DNA from: Enhygromyxa salina | GTDB lineage: Bacteria > Myxococcota_A > Polyangia > Nannocystales > Nannocystaceae | DNA length: 64,000 nt | Reading direction: 5' to 3' | NCBI RefSeq assembly: GCF_002994635.1 | Contig: NZ_PVNL01000035.1 | Coordinates: 93,499 to 157,498, forward strand | Part shown: piece after piece, positions 49,408-59,136 of the stretch | Position numbering within the stretch: the stretch's first letter is position 1 | Layout of the letters: each line of letters begins with the position of its first letter | Made by a program: the position numbers and the translations under genes | The notes under the pieces: generated by a model | Seen by the model: only the letters and a program-made list of their open reading frames with translations | Told to the model about the DNA's origin: nothing | The model's database searches: none

Positions 49408-50339
49408 TTCGCGCGATGCTCCGTCGCTTGGGCGATGAACAAGTCCGCGGTGGGCCGGCCTGGTGGCGGCGCAAAACGAATGCCCGGATGCAACTCTGGC
49501 GCGTCGATAGAGCCATCTACGAACGCGATGGACTCGATGTATCGCAAGCGCTGTAGGTGGTGGGCGAGGAGCGCCGAGTCTTGCTGGCAGAAGCCCGGCA
49601 GCGACATCGCGGGGAGGGCACCGCGCATCAACAGTTTGTTCCATACGTGCTGGAGGCTCTCACCAGTCACGCGCAGCCGTCGCTCGCCATCCTCTATTTC
49701 GATCGCCGGAAGTGGCGGTGGCTCCTCGGCCTCTGGAGGACCGGAGAACTCGATGTCAATCGCGTCCTCGTGGCCGAACAGCCTCATGAAGTCCTGCAGG
49801 ACTTCATGAAAGGAGATCGACTCAGGGGTTTCGCTGAGTGTCTTTGGGTCGACTGGTGTGGGGTGACGGTCGCCCTGATGCTCCGGCACGAATTTGGGGT
49901 CATTGATTCGGGTATGGATAAATACGGGGATCGGAAGTGGTCGTAAGTATTGGTCCATCAGGCGTTTGACGTGCGCCCAGTCGAGTCCGCCGTTTCCGCA
50001 ACCCAGCTGTGGGAAGGACACACTCGTGATGCCGCGGGCCTCGTACTCGGCTACAAACTTTTTGAGTCCGGCCTCGATCCACTCGAGCTTCGAGGGCGAC
50101 CTCCAGTGCTGCTTGGTCGGAAAGTTGAGCACCCACTTGTTCGAGGTCCGAAACAGGTATAGTTGACCGACGGTCAGCGTCCCGGTGCGGCAGTGCTCCT
50201 GGTAGCGCTCGAACATCGCTGGGTAGCGACGCTTGAATTCAGCCGCGATGCCCTTGCCCATCACGCCGACGGTGTTGACGGTGTTGACGAGCGTCTGAGC
50301 TGGAGACTCGAACAGATCGTGGCAGACGTAGTGGAGCAT
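49404..50339 (-). CDS. darG: DarG macrodomain antitoxin
   Basis: A 311-residue protein. Residues 1-155 form a DarG-type macrodomain: LVNTVNTVGVMGKGIAAEF (about 18-35, ADP-ribose binding), NFPTKQHWR (Lys76, equivalent of the catalytic lysine) and FPQLGCGNGGLDW (109-121). It removes the ADP-ribose that DarT places on DNA. The C-terminal half, DEDAIDIEF onward, would correspond to the DarT-binding domain. The gene order is darG then darT; the described operons mostly have darT first. An AGTATACT box 13 nt before the ATG (minus strand) may be a -10 element. Confidence 0.9.
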   Translation of the reverse strand: MLHYVCHDLFESPAQTLVNTVNTVGVMGKGIAAEFKRRYPAMFERYQEHCRTGTLTVGQLYLFRTSNKWVLNFPTKQHWRSPSKLEWIEAGLKKFVAEYEARGITSVSFPQLGCGNGGLDWAHVKRLMDQYLRPLPIPVFIHTRINDPKFVPEHQGDRHPTPVDPKTLSETPESISFHEVLQDFMRLFGHEDAIDIEFSGPPEAEEPPPLPAIEIEDGERRLRVTGESLQHVWNKLLMRGALPAMSLPGFCQQDSALLAHHLQRLRYIESIAFVDGSIDAPELHPGIRFAPPPGRPTADLFIAQATEHRAN

Positions 50340-50404
50340 CGGACGCACCAAGTATACTCCCGTGCATCTCGCGCCGCTGGCACCGCGTTTTGTGCGTCGG
50401 TCAG

Positions 50405-51103
50405 TCACCACATCAACCCCGCCCGGCGCGCGTAGATGTGAACCTTCGTCCCCCGCTTCCAGCTCGCGTCCAGCCGAACCACCTCGCGCAGCTCGAACGC
50501 CGGGTGCGGATCAAAATCCTGCAAGCTAACCAGCGTGCGCAGCCGCGGGAGCTCAACCATGCGCCGCTGCAGCCGAGCCATGAACGCCGACGAGAACGCC
50601 GTCGAGCAGGTGTAGATCACCGTAGCCTGATCGAGCGGGTGCCGCAGCATGTCAGCCCGCACGAACGAGGCGCGCCGAGTGCCGGCGACCCGCTCGCGCT
50701 GGGCCTGGGCCAGCACCCGCGCGGCGACGTCCACCCGGGTGGCGGACAGCTCGACGCCCAGCGCACGGCCCACTGGGGTGGTCATCGCGGCCAGCAGCAC
50801 GACCTTGCCGAGTCCAGATCCGAGATCGACAAACTGATCCCGCCGACCCAGCCCCAGCCGGGCGAGCAGGCGGATCGTCGCGGTCGGTCGCAGCTCTCCG
50901 TAGATCGGCGACCCCGCGGAGCGCTCGACCGCACGTCGGTCGCCGGTCGGGATCTCGAACCCGTCGAGACGCAAGCCACGATACAGGCGACGCAGCTCCG
51001 CACGTGGATCGCTGTCGCGGGCGCTCAAGCACCCGTAGTCTACGGGCTTGGCCCCACGCGCGCTCGTCGTTCGGTCGGGGGCCAAAAAAATTGCCTCAGG
51101 CAC
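50405..51103 (-). CDS. DOT1-like class I methyltransferase
   Basis: A 232-residue protein with a SAM-binding motif FVDLGSGLGKVVLLAAM and a GVELSATRVDVAARVL second motif, followed by ADMLRHPLDQATVIYTCSTAF. This pattern fits the DOT1/histone-lysine-methylase-like fold found in bacteria, whose targets are unknown. Many conserved-looking acidic residues line the SAM site. The start ATG/GTG region is uncertain by a few codons. It lies upstream of and in line with darG (66-nt gap) and could be transcribed with it. Confidence 0.75.
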   Translation of the reverse strand: MPEAIFLAPDRTTSARGAKPVDYGCLSARDSDPRAELRRLYRGLRLDGFEIPTGDRRAVERSAGSPIYGELRPTATIRLLARLGLGRRDQFVDLGSGLGKVVLLAAMTTPVGRALGVELSATRVDVAARVLAQAQRERVAGTRRASFVRADMLRHPLDQATVIYTCSTAFSSAFMARLQRRMVELPRLRTLVSLQDFDPHPAFELREVVRLDASWKRGTKVHIYARRAGLMW

Positions 51104-51145
51104 AATCTCGATCGCCGCGACCGGGTACTAACTCGCCGACTCGTG

Positions 51146-52951
<1,806 letters not shown>

Positions 52952-52962
52952 GATTGGCCGAC

Positions 52963-54099
52963 CTACTCGATCGGCGTGGTCGAGGGCGGCTGATCGCCGT
53001 CGCAGCCCCACTGGAAGTTGTCGATGAAGGTGTAGCTGTCGAGGACCGAGTCGCTCATGTCGAAGATCCCCAGCACCAGCGTGAAGGTCTCGCCCGGCTT
53101 GACGCCAGCGTTGGTGGTGAGCCACTTGGTGCCCGCGTGGCCTTCCATGCAGGTGCCGTGCAGCTCGGGAGCCGAGCAGCCGCCCTGACAATCCGGGTCG
53201 TTGAGCGGGTTGGCGTCGCGGTAGTCGAGGAACCCGGCGTTGAGTGAGATCGGCGCGCCGTCGTTGTCGAACGAGACGTTGCCGGTCCAGACCTCGGACT
53301 CGAGCCAGCCGATGTACATGTCGTTGTAGACCGACAGGTAATAGTCCGGGTACTCGAAGCTGAAGTACGCGAGGTCGTAGCTGAACGAGTTGACGCCCTG
53401 CGGGACCTCTGCCGTGATCCGCAGCTCGGTGTAGTCGTTGACGCTGCCGGCGAGCTGCGACTCGATCGTGTTCGAGCAGTCGCCCATGCCGATCAGGTCA
53501 GGGTTGTCGGCGCAGGTCTGCGCGCCGACGTCAGAGCCGACCATCGGGGCTGGCAGCGTGATCGGGTCATAGGCACCGAGGTCCGAGCTGCAGCCGAGCC
53601 CGGTGTTGTCGTCGAGCTCGTCGACGCGGCCCGAGCCGATGACCACGTACTTGCTGCCTTCTCGCGGCGGGAACGCGCCAAGGTTGCCGAACGACGAGCG
53701 CATCCCGATGCCGGCCGTCGCTCCGTTGGTTGCGAACGTGACAGTTGGCTCGCCGGGGCAGTTGAGCCCGAGGGCCTGGACGATCGGGGTGTTGGCCGTG
53801 TCGTCGCAGGGGGTGTGGACGGGGACCTCGCAGTCGCAGAATTCACCCTCACCACACGGCACGGTGTCGGTCTCGTTGTTGTCTTCGATGTCGAGCTTGA
53901 TGTCCCCGTCGCCCGAGTCGCCATCGCCAGTGGTGTCGTCGACACCGCTGTCGATGCCGCCGTCGATGCCCGAGTCGATGCCGTCATCAGATGCGTCACC
54001 AGGTGCCTCTTTGCAGCCGATCGTCATGAGCCCGAGCGCGCCGCTCAGCGTGGCGATGGTGAAGCGCGCAGTGTACGAACGACGAGACCCCGACGTCAT
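52963..54099 (-). CDS. predicted lipoprotein, choice-of-anchor L-like
   Basis: A 378-residue exported protein with lipobox MTIGC (Cys29) and an acidic linker containing short Asp-Gly repeats and a Cys-rich patch (PCGEGEFCDCEVPVHTPC). The C-terminal 270 residues are beta-rich with a pattern such as SFGNLGAFPPREGSKYVVIGSG, SFSYDLAYFSFEYPDYY and FTLVLGIFDMSDSVLDSYTFIDNFQWG. The final part, ending TFIDNFQW, fits the choice-of-anchor L domain found in surface proteins. Substrate or partner is unknown. Confidence 0.78.
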   Translation of the reverse strand: MTSGSRRSYTARFTIATLSGALGLMTIGCKEAPGDASDDGIDSGIDGGIDSGVDDTTGDGDSGDGDIKLDIEDNNETDTVPCGEGEFCDCEVPVHTPCDDTANTPIVQALGLNCPGEPTVTFATNGATAGIGMRSSFGNLGAFPPREGSKYVVIGSGRVDELDDNTGLGCSSDLGAYDPITLPAPMVGSDVGAQTCADNPDLIGMGDCSNTIESQLAGSVNDYTELRITAEVPQGVNSFSYDLAYFSFEYPDYYLSVYNDMYIGWLESEVWTGNVSFDNDGAPISLNAGFLDYRDANPLNDPDCQGGCSAPELHGTCMEGHAGTKWLTTNAGVKPGETFTLVLGIFDMSDSVLDSYTFIDNFQWGCDGDQPPSTTPIE

Positions 54100-54329
54100 G
54101 GCAGGTAACCTACCAGCGATCTGGGTGGGTAAGAAACCAATGAAGGGTTCGGCAGCTCGAATTCTGCCATCAGCGCCCAATTTTGAAGCAACCGAACTTA
54201 CTAGGTGTGCACGGCGCCCGCCGGCGCAGGTTCCTCCGCGGCGCACAGGAACCGGCGCTGCGCTCGGTCTGATGCAGAGTTTGACGGGACGCGAGACAGA
54301 CGAAGCCCGACGGGTATAAGGGCGGCCGC

Positions 54330-55193
54330 ATGAGCGACGCGACCGCCCCCACCTCCGTACCGCAGATCAAGGACCTCGGCCCCCGCTTCTTCGAGTTTGT
54401 CTCGAGCCTCGAGCGCCCGGTCGTGTTCCTCGACATCGAGGCGACGGGGGTCGACCCGCAGCGCGATCGCATCATCGAGATCTCGCTGCTCCGCGTGTCA
54501 TCGGATCCCGTGGCGATCGAAGCCCCGCGGACCTGGCGGATCAATCCCAAGCAGCGCATCCCGCAAGAGGCCAGCGAGATCCACGGCATCTACAACGAAG
54601 ACCTCGAGAGCTGCCCGAGCTTCGTCGAGCTCGCGGGCGAGCTCGCGCAGGTGTTGCGCGGCGCCGACCTGGCCGGGTTTGCGATCAGCCGGCTCGACTT
54701 GCGCTTGCTCAAGGCCGAGTTCGCGCGCAGCGAGGTCGAGCTCGATCTCTCGGTGCCACGCCTGGTCGACGCGCAGGTGATCTTCCACGCCCGCGAGCCC
54801 CGAAATTTGGCGGCCGCTGTCGAGTTCTACTGCAGCGAGACGCTCGAGGGCGCGCACGGAGCCGAGGCCGACACGATCGCCAGCCTCAAGGTGTTCGCCG
54901 GGCAGCTGGCCCGCTACGAAGATCTGCCGACCCAGGTCGGCGAGCTCGACGAGCTCAGCACCGCGCTCAATTCGGCGTTCGTCGATCTGGGCCGCCGGTT
55001 CATGTGGAAGGACGGCGAGCCGGCGTTCAACTTTGGCAAGCTCAAGGGCAAGCCGCTGCGCTGGGCCGCCGGGGATCCCGAGCATCGCACCTACCTGCGC
55101 CGACTGCTGCAAGGCACGCTCGAGGGCGAGGCGCACGACGTCGTGGTCGAGGCGCTGCAAGGCAAGATCCGCCGCAAGCCCGGCGGATCCTGA
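54330..55193 (+). CDS. DnaQ-like 3'-5' exonuclease domain protein
   Basis: A 287-residue protein with a DEDDh exonuclease fold: VVFLDIEATG (Asp35, Glu37) is motif Exo I, GFAISRLDLRLL gives Exo II Asp, and AHGAEADTIA (His and Asp) is Exo III. These residues bind two metal ions for cutting 3' ends. The C-terminal 80 residues are not of a known family. It may serve in proofreading or RNA processing; nothing in the neighbourhood decides it. Start ATG 54330 leaves a short N-terminal extension. Confidence 0.87.
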   Translation: MSDATAPTSVPQIKDLGPRFFEFVSSLERPVVFLDIEATGVDPQRDRIIEISLLRVSSDPVAIEAPRTWRINPKQRIPQEASEIHGIYNEDLESCPSFVELAGELAQVLRGADLAGFAISRLDLRLLKAEFARSEVELDLSVPRLVDAQVIFHAREPRNLAAAVEFYCSETLEGAHGAEADTIASLKVFAGQLARYEDLPTQVGELDELSTALNSAFVDLGRRFMWKDGEPAFNFGKLKGKPLRWAAGDPEHRTYLRRLLQGTLEGEAHDVVVEALQGKIRRKPGGS

Positions 55194-55205
55194 CTTACCG
55201 CTGAC

Positions 55206-58190
55206 TTACTCGTCGTCCTCGTCGTCGTCCAACAGCAGGTCGACCCGGCCGCGCGCGTACGCGGCCTTGCGGACCTCCTTGGGCATGTCGAGGCACACGT
55301 CGAAGCGGGGGTCGAGCACGTCGACCTCTTCACCGCGCTCGCGCGCGTCCTCGATCAGCTTGGCTTCCCAGTTGGCGCAGCGGTGCTTGTTCCACGTGCG
55401 GATCTCATTCTCGTCGACCTCGGGCAGCCCGTGGCGGCGCCGGATCTCGTTCCTGAGCTGACCCTCGGTCGTGCTCTTGCACTCGGTCGTGTGGATCTTG
55501 GTGTGGCTACCCTTGGCGTTGTACTGGGTCTTCGCGTCGTAGGGTTTCATGAACACCTCCTGCGGCGAAGGCATCGGATAGGTGACCTTGTAGAGCTCGA
55601 CCCGGCGCGGGAGCTCGCCGTGCTCGAGCTCCCACTGCCGACAGACCCAGCGCGCGTGCCACTTTTGGTACCACGCCCCGTTGCCCCCCTCGCTGCCTGC
55701 GATCCGCCGGTTGATCTTGCGCTGGCGCGTGTAGGACACCCACGGGATCGGGTACACGGCGTCGCAGATCGCCTGGGTCGCGCCGGGCATGAAGCAGGCG
55801 TAGACGTCGGTGTTGAGATCGTAGATCTCGCCTTCCTGGTCGGTCACCGTGACCCGCAAGAACACGTTGCTGCGCGGGGGGTTGGGCGCAAACATGCCCC
55901 AGCCCTGGGTGGTCTGGGTGGTCTGCAGCCAGTGCTTGTAGGTCTGGTCGATGTCGTGGCGGAAGGTCGACCACGAGTCCTTCTCGGGGAACTCGGTCGA
56001 GGCCACGGCGCCCAGGTGATAGACCGCGACGAGCGTGACGATCGTGCGCCCGATCGGCCCGTGCGACCACGGCCGGTTCTGACGCCCGGTGACCGGATCG
56101 TGGGTGGGGATCGGCTTGGGCGCGTCGGCCTTGACGTGACAGCCGCCAAAGCTGAGCACGCCGACCGCGAGCACCACCCAGATCATGCCCACCGCCTCGC
56201 GCTCGACCGCGACGCTGCCCAGCCACGCCGCCAGTAAGATCACCGGTGAGAACCACGGGTTGAAGTCGAACCCACGCACGCGCCGGGCCATGACGACCAC
56301 CGCCATCACGGCGATCATCAAGACGAACCAGTTGGCCTCGATCAGGTGGACCTGGTCGGTGAGGCCCCTGGGCAGGGGGGTCTTGGCGGTGTTGTCGGCG
56401 AGCTTGCCGAGCCTGGCCCACATGTCCTCGTCGGTCTGGACCCGGCGGATCACGCCGACGATCGCCAGGCCAAGCCCGGTGAACAGCATCGCCCACGGCT
56501 GCTGGTAGCCGTCGCGGATCGGCTTCCAACCCTTGCTCGCGCCCGCGGGTGGCTGCGGCGGCAGGTCGAGATCGGCCGACGGGATCATCTGCCCCTCGCG
56601 GACGTGCTTGGGCATCGGCAGCCTGAGGTGCTTGTGGAGGAACTGGCCGATCTTGGTGCTGAGCAGGCCCAGCTCGTCGCCGTTGAGGAACACTGGGTAG
56701 AGGGCCAGGACCCCGGGCGAGAACCACCCCACGTTCATGGTCAGGATCAGGTGCCCGTGGAAGATGATGCCGAGCATCAGCCACAGCCGCCGGCCAAACA
56801 CCCAGCGGCACACCCAGTCGAGATCCAGCCAGCGCAGCCGGCCCCGCTTCTCACGCGGGATGTCCTGGCGATCCCGCAGCTTGCGGAAGCCCCAGACCAC
56901 CAGCGCCGCGACCAGCGGGATGCTGACGCCGACGATCCACTGGATCAGGGTGATCGCCTCGTCGTCTTGATAGACCCGGCCGAACACCCGAAAGCCCTGG
57001 GCCGGCGCCCGGTAGTGGACTGGGTAGCTCCACAAGATGATCGCGTAGAACCACGCCACGAACCCACCCAGGCCGATCCGCGCCAGCCACAGGCGGGCGC
57101 CCTCGAGCCGCGGGATCTTCTCGCGTCGGTGCCAGCGCAGGATCAAGCCGAACACCACCAGCGGGAACAGGGCCTCCCACCAGTGCACGACCCAGGTGTT
57201 GATCCGAAACAGCGAGGTGCCGAAGTAGGACGACAGCAGCTGCGGCGGCAGGCGATAGAAGTGGTCGAGGTTGAACGCGTAGTAGAACGCGTCACCCCGG
57301 GTCCAGACCGGGCCGTTCTTGAGCGTGCCCGTGGCGCAGTAGAGCACCGCGATGTTGAGGATCACGAACACCCGCGGCCACGCCGGGATCGCCCGGTAGA
57401 TCGGCTCGAGGTAGCGCGTGGTCGCGCCGCTCCGGTAGGGATCCGCAGCGTCGGTCTCGACGACCGCGCCAGCGCCGTTGCCTGGCCCACCTGGCACCGA
57501 CAGCCGGCCTTGCTTGCGCAGTCGTCGGCAGCGCAGCCAGTTGTCGACGCTCCAGCCCTCGCCGCAGCGCGCCAGCAGCAGGTAGAAAAAGAACACCCGG
57601 AAGACGTTCTCGGTCGCCTCCCAAAACAGGGTGTTGCGCAGGATGATCCCCATGTACAGGAACCACGCGACCCACTTGATCCACTTGGTCTGGAACCCGA
57701 CGATGAACATCACCATCGAGATCTCGAACAAGACCAGGTAGGTCCAGAAGAACTTGGGCGAGCTGTCGAACAGCAGCAGCGAGTAGTTGGGCCCCTTGAG
57801 CCACTCCACGAACGCGCCGAACGAGAAGAACTTGGCGGGATCGGTCTCGCTGTTGCCGTCGCCGAACCCGGCGAACTGTGAGCGGGCGCGGTAGTGCTGG
57901 GCGATGTCCGTGGAGAACACGCCCTCGTCCATGAACAGGTACTCGAACAGCTCCCACAGCCCGTTGACGTTGCACAGCGCGCAGAACCCAAACACGATCC
58001 GGATCGCGGCGATCGGGCGGGGGTCCTCCATGCGCAGCCACAGCTTTCGCCACGCGTCGCGGTGCGCGAGGAAGAACATCGCCAGGCAGGTGACGGCGGC
58101 GAGCAAGAACCAGCCGACCCCCGGCGACAGGGCGATCGCGTCGTAGTTGGGTAATTCGTCGTCGGCGAGCGCGAGCAACAGCGGCTGCAT
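55206..58190 (-). CDS. large HTTM-domain membrane protein (vitamin K-dependent carboxylase-like)
   Basis: A 994-residue protein with many hydrophobic helices in the N-terminal 650 residues. The pattern DPRPIAAIRIVFGFCALCNV, then ATENVFRVFFFYLLLARCG, and FFFNL-type stretches with LYCATGTLKNGPVW matches the HTTM superfamily, the fold related to gamma-glutamyl carboxylase. Downstream helices and a soluble C-terminal half with an acidic tail follow, making it longer than other HTTM proteins. Catalysis is not known. ATG 58190 leaves an N-terminal membrane helix at once. Convergent with the exonuclease gene, divergent from speD. Confidence 0.83.
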   Translation of the reverse strand: MQPLLLALADDELPNYDAIALSPGVGWFLLAAVTCLAMFFLAHRDAWRKLWLRMEDPRPIAAIRIVFGFCALCNVNGLWELFEYLFMDEGVFSTDIAQHYRARSQFAGFGDGNSETDPAKFFSFGAFVEWLKGPNYSLLLFDSSPKFFWTYLVLFEISMVMFIVGFQTKWIKWVAWFLYMGIILRNTLFWEATENVFRVFFFYLLLARCGEGWSVDNWLRCRRLRKQGRLSVPGGPGNGAGAVVETDAADPYRSGATTRYLEPIYRAIPAWPRVFVILNIAVLYCATGTLKNGPVWTRGDAFYYAFNLDHFYRLPPQLLSSYFGTSLFRINTWVVHWWEALFPLVVFGLILRWHRREKIPRLEGARLWLARIGLGGFVAWFYAIILWSYPVHYRAPAQGFRVFGRVYQDDEAITLIQWIVGVSIPLVAALVVWGFRKLRDRQDIPREKRGRLRWLDLDWVCRWVFGRRLWLMLGIIFHGHLILTMNVGWFSPGVLALYPVFLNGDELGLLSTKIGQFLHKHLRLPMPKHVREGQMIPSADLDLPPQPPAGASKGWKPIRDGYQQPWAMLFTGLGLAIVGVIRRVQTDEDMWARLGKLADNTAKTPLPRGLTDQVHLIEANWFVLMIAVMAVVVMARRVRGFDFNPWFSPVILLAAWLGSVAVEREAVGMIWVVLAVGVLSFGGCHVKADAPKPIPTHDPVTGRQNRPWSHGPIGRTIVTLVAVYHLGAVASTEFPEKDSWSTFRHDIDQTYKHWLQTTQTTQGWGMFAPNPPRSNVFLRVTVTDQEGEIYDLNTDVYACFMPGATQAICDAVYPIPWVSYTRQRKINRRIAGSEGGNGAWYQKWHARWVCRQWELEHGELPRRVELYKVTYPMPSPQEVFMKPYDAKTQYNAKGSHTKIHTTECKSTTEGQLRNEIRRRHGLPEVDENEIRTWNKHRCANWEAKLIEDARERGEEVDVLDPRFDVCLDMPKEVRKAAYARGRVDLLLDDDEDDE

Positions 58191-58353
58191 CGCTGGGGAG
58201 CATCGCATGCCGGCTGCCGGGCCACAGCAGCGCCCGCGACGGCCGGCCAGAACTGCGGATGTAGCGCTGTTGCACCCGGCTCGCCCGTGGTCCGCGCGTT
58301 GCACGGGGCCGCTGACTTGCAAAAAACCCGAGGCTGCCGAAAATGCCCAGCCT

Positions 58354-59127
58354 ATGCCGCGCGAGCCGATCCGCCTCGAGGGCTTCAACAACCTCACGAA
58401 GATCGTGAGCTTCAACCTCTATGACTTCGCGGTGGCGCGGACCCAGGCCGAGCGCGACAGCTACATCACGTATCTGCACGAGCACTTCTCGGGGCCGCGG
58501 ATCACCCAGATCCTCAGTGAGATCGCGCGGATCATCGACGCCGAGGTGCTCAGCGTCTCGGCCCAGGACTACGATCCCTATGGAGCGAGCTCGCTGGTGC
58601 TGATGAGCGACCTCGGCCACGGCCAGGTCGTGGGTGCCGACGGCAAGATCGCGTCGAGCGTGGCGGCGCACCTGACCAAGAGCCACCTGTGCGCCCACAC
58701 CTATCCCGACGTGCTCGATCCCCGCGGGATCTGCACGTTTCGGGTCGACATCGACGTGGCGACCTGCGGGACGATCGTGCCACTGCGCGCGCTCGACTAC
58801 ATGCTCGAGAGCTTCGAGAACGACGTGGTGATCATCGACTACGTGGTCCGGGGCTTCACGCGCGACACCGAGGGCAACCGCGTCTACATGGATCACACGG
58901 TGCGGTCGATCCAGGACTTCATCGATCCCAAGGTGCTCGCGGACTACGAGTGCGAGGACCTGGCGCTGCCTGGGCAGAACATCTGGCAGACCAAGATGAT
59001 GCGCACGGACCTGGATCCGTCGCAGTACTTCGCCCCGGGGATCGACCCCTTCGCGGCCGACAGCCGGGAGCTGCTCGGGTTGATCAAGCGCGAGATGGCC
59101 GGGATCTACTACAGCCTGCCAAACTGA
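58354..59127 (+). CDS. speD: adenosylmethionine decarboxylase proenzyme
   Basis: A 257-residue SpeD of the long, gram-negative type. It makes the aminopropyl donor for spermidine. The self-cleavage site is in THLTKSHLC-like sequence, here LTKSHLCAHTYP, with Ser110 becoming the pyruvoyl group. LHGFNNLTK-type start (RLEGFNNLTK), CTFRVDIDVATCG and DYVVRGFTRD support the family. No speE is visible next to it. ATG 58354 aligns with the family N-terminus. Confidence 0.96.
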   Translation: MPREPIRLEGFNNLTKIVSFNLYDFAVARTQAERDSYITYLHEHFSGPRITQILSEIARIIDAEVLSVSAQDYDPYGASSLVLMSDLGHGQVVGADGKIASSVAAHLTKSHLCAHTYPDVLDPRGICTFRVDIDVATCGTIVPLRALDYMLESFENDVVIIDYVVRGFTRDTEGNRVYMDHTVRSIQDFIDPKVLADYECEDLALPGQNIWQTKMMRTDLDPSQYFAPGIDPFAADSRELLGLIKREMAGIYYSLPN

Positions 59128-59136
59128 GCCCGAGCC

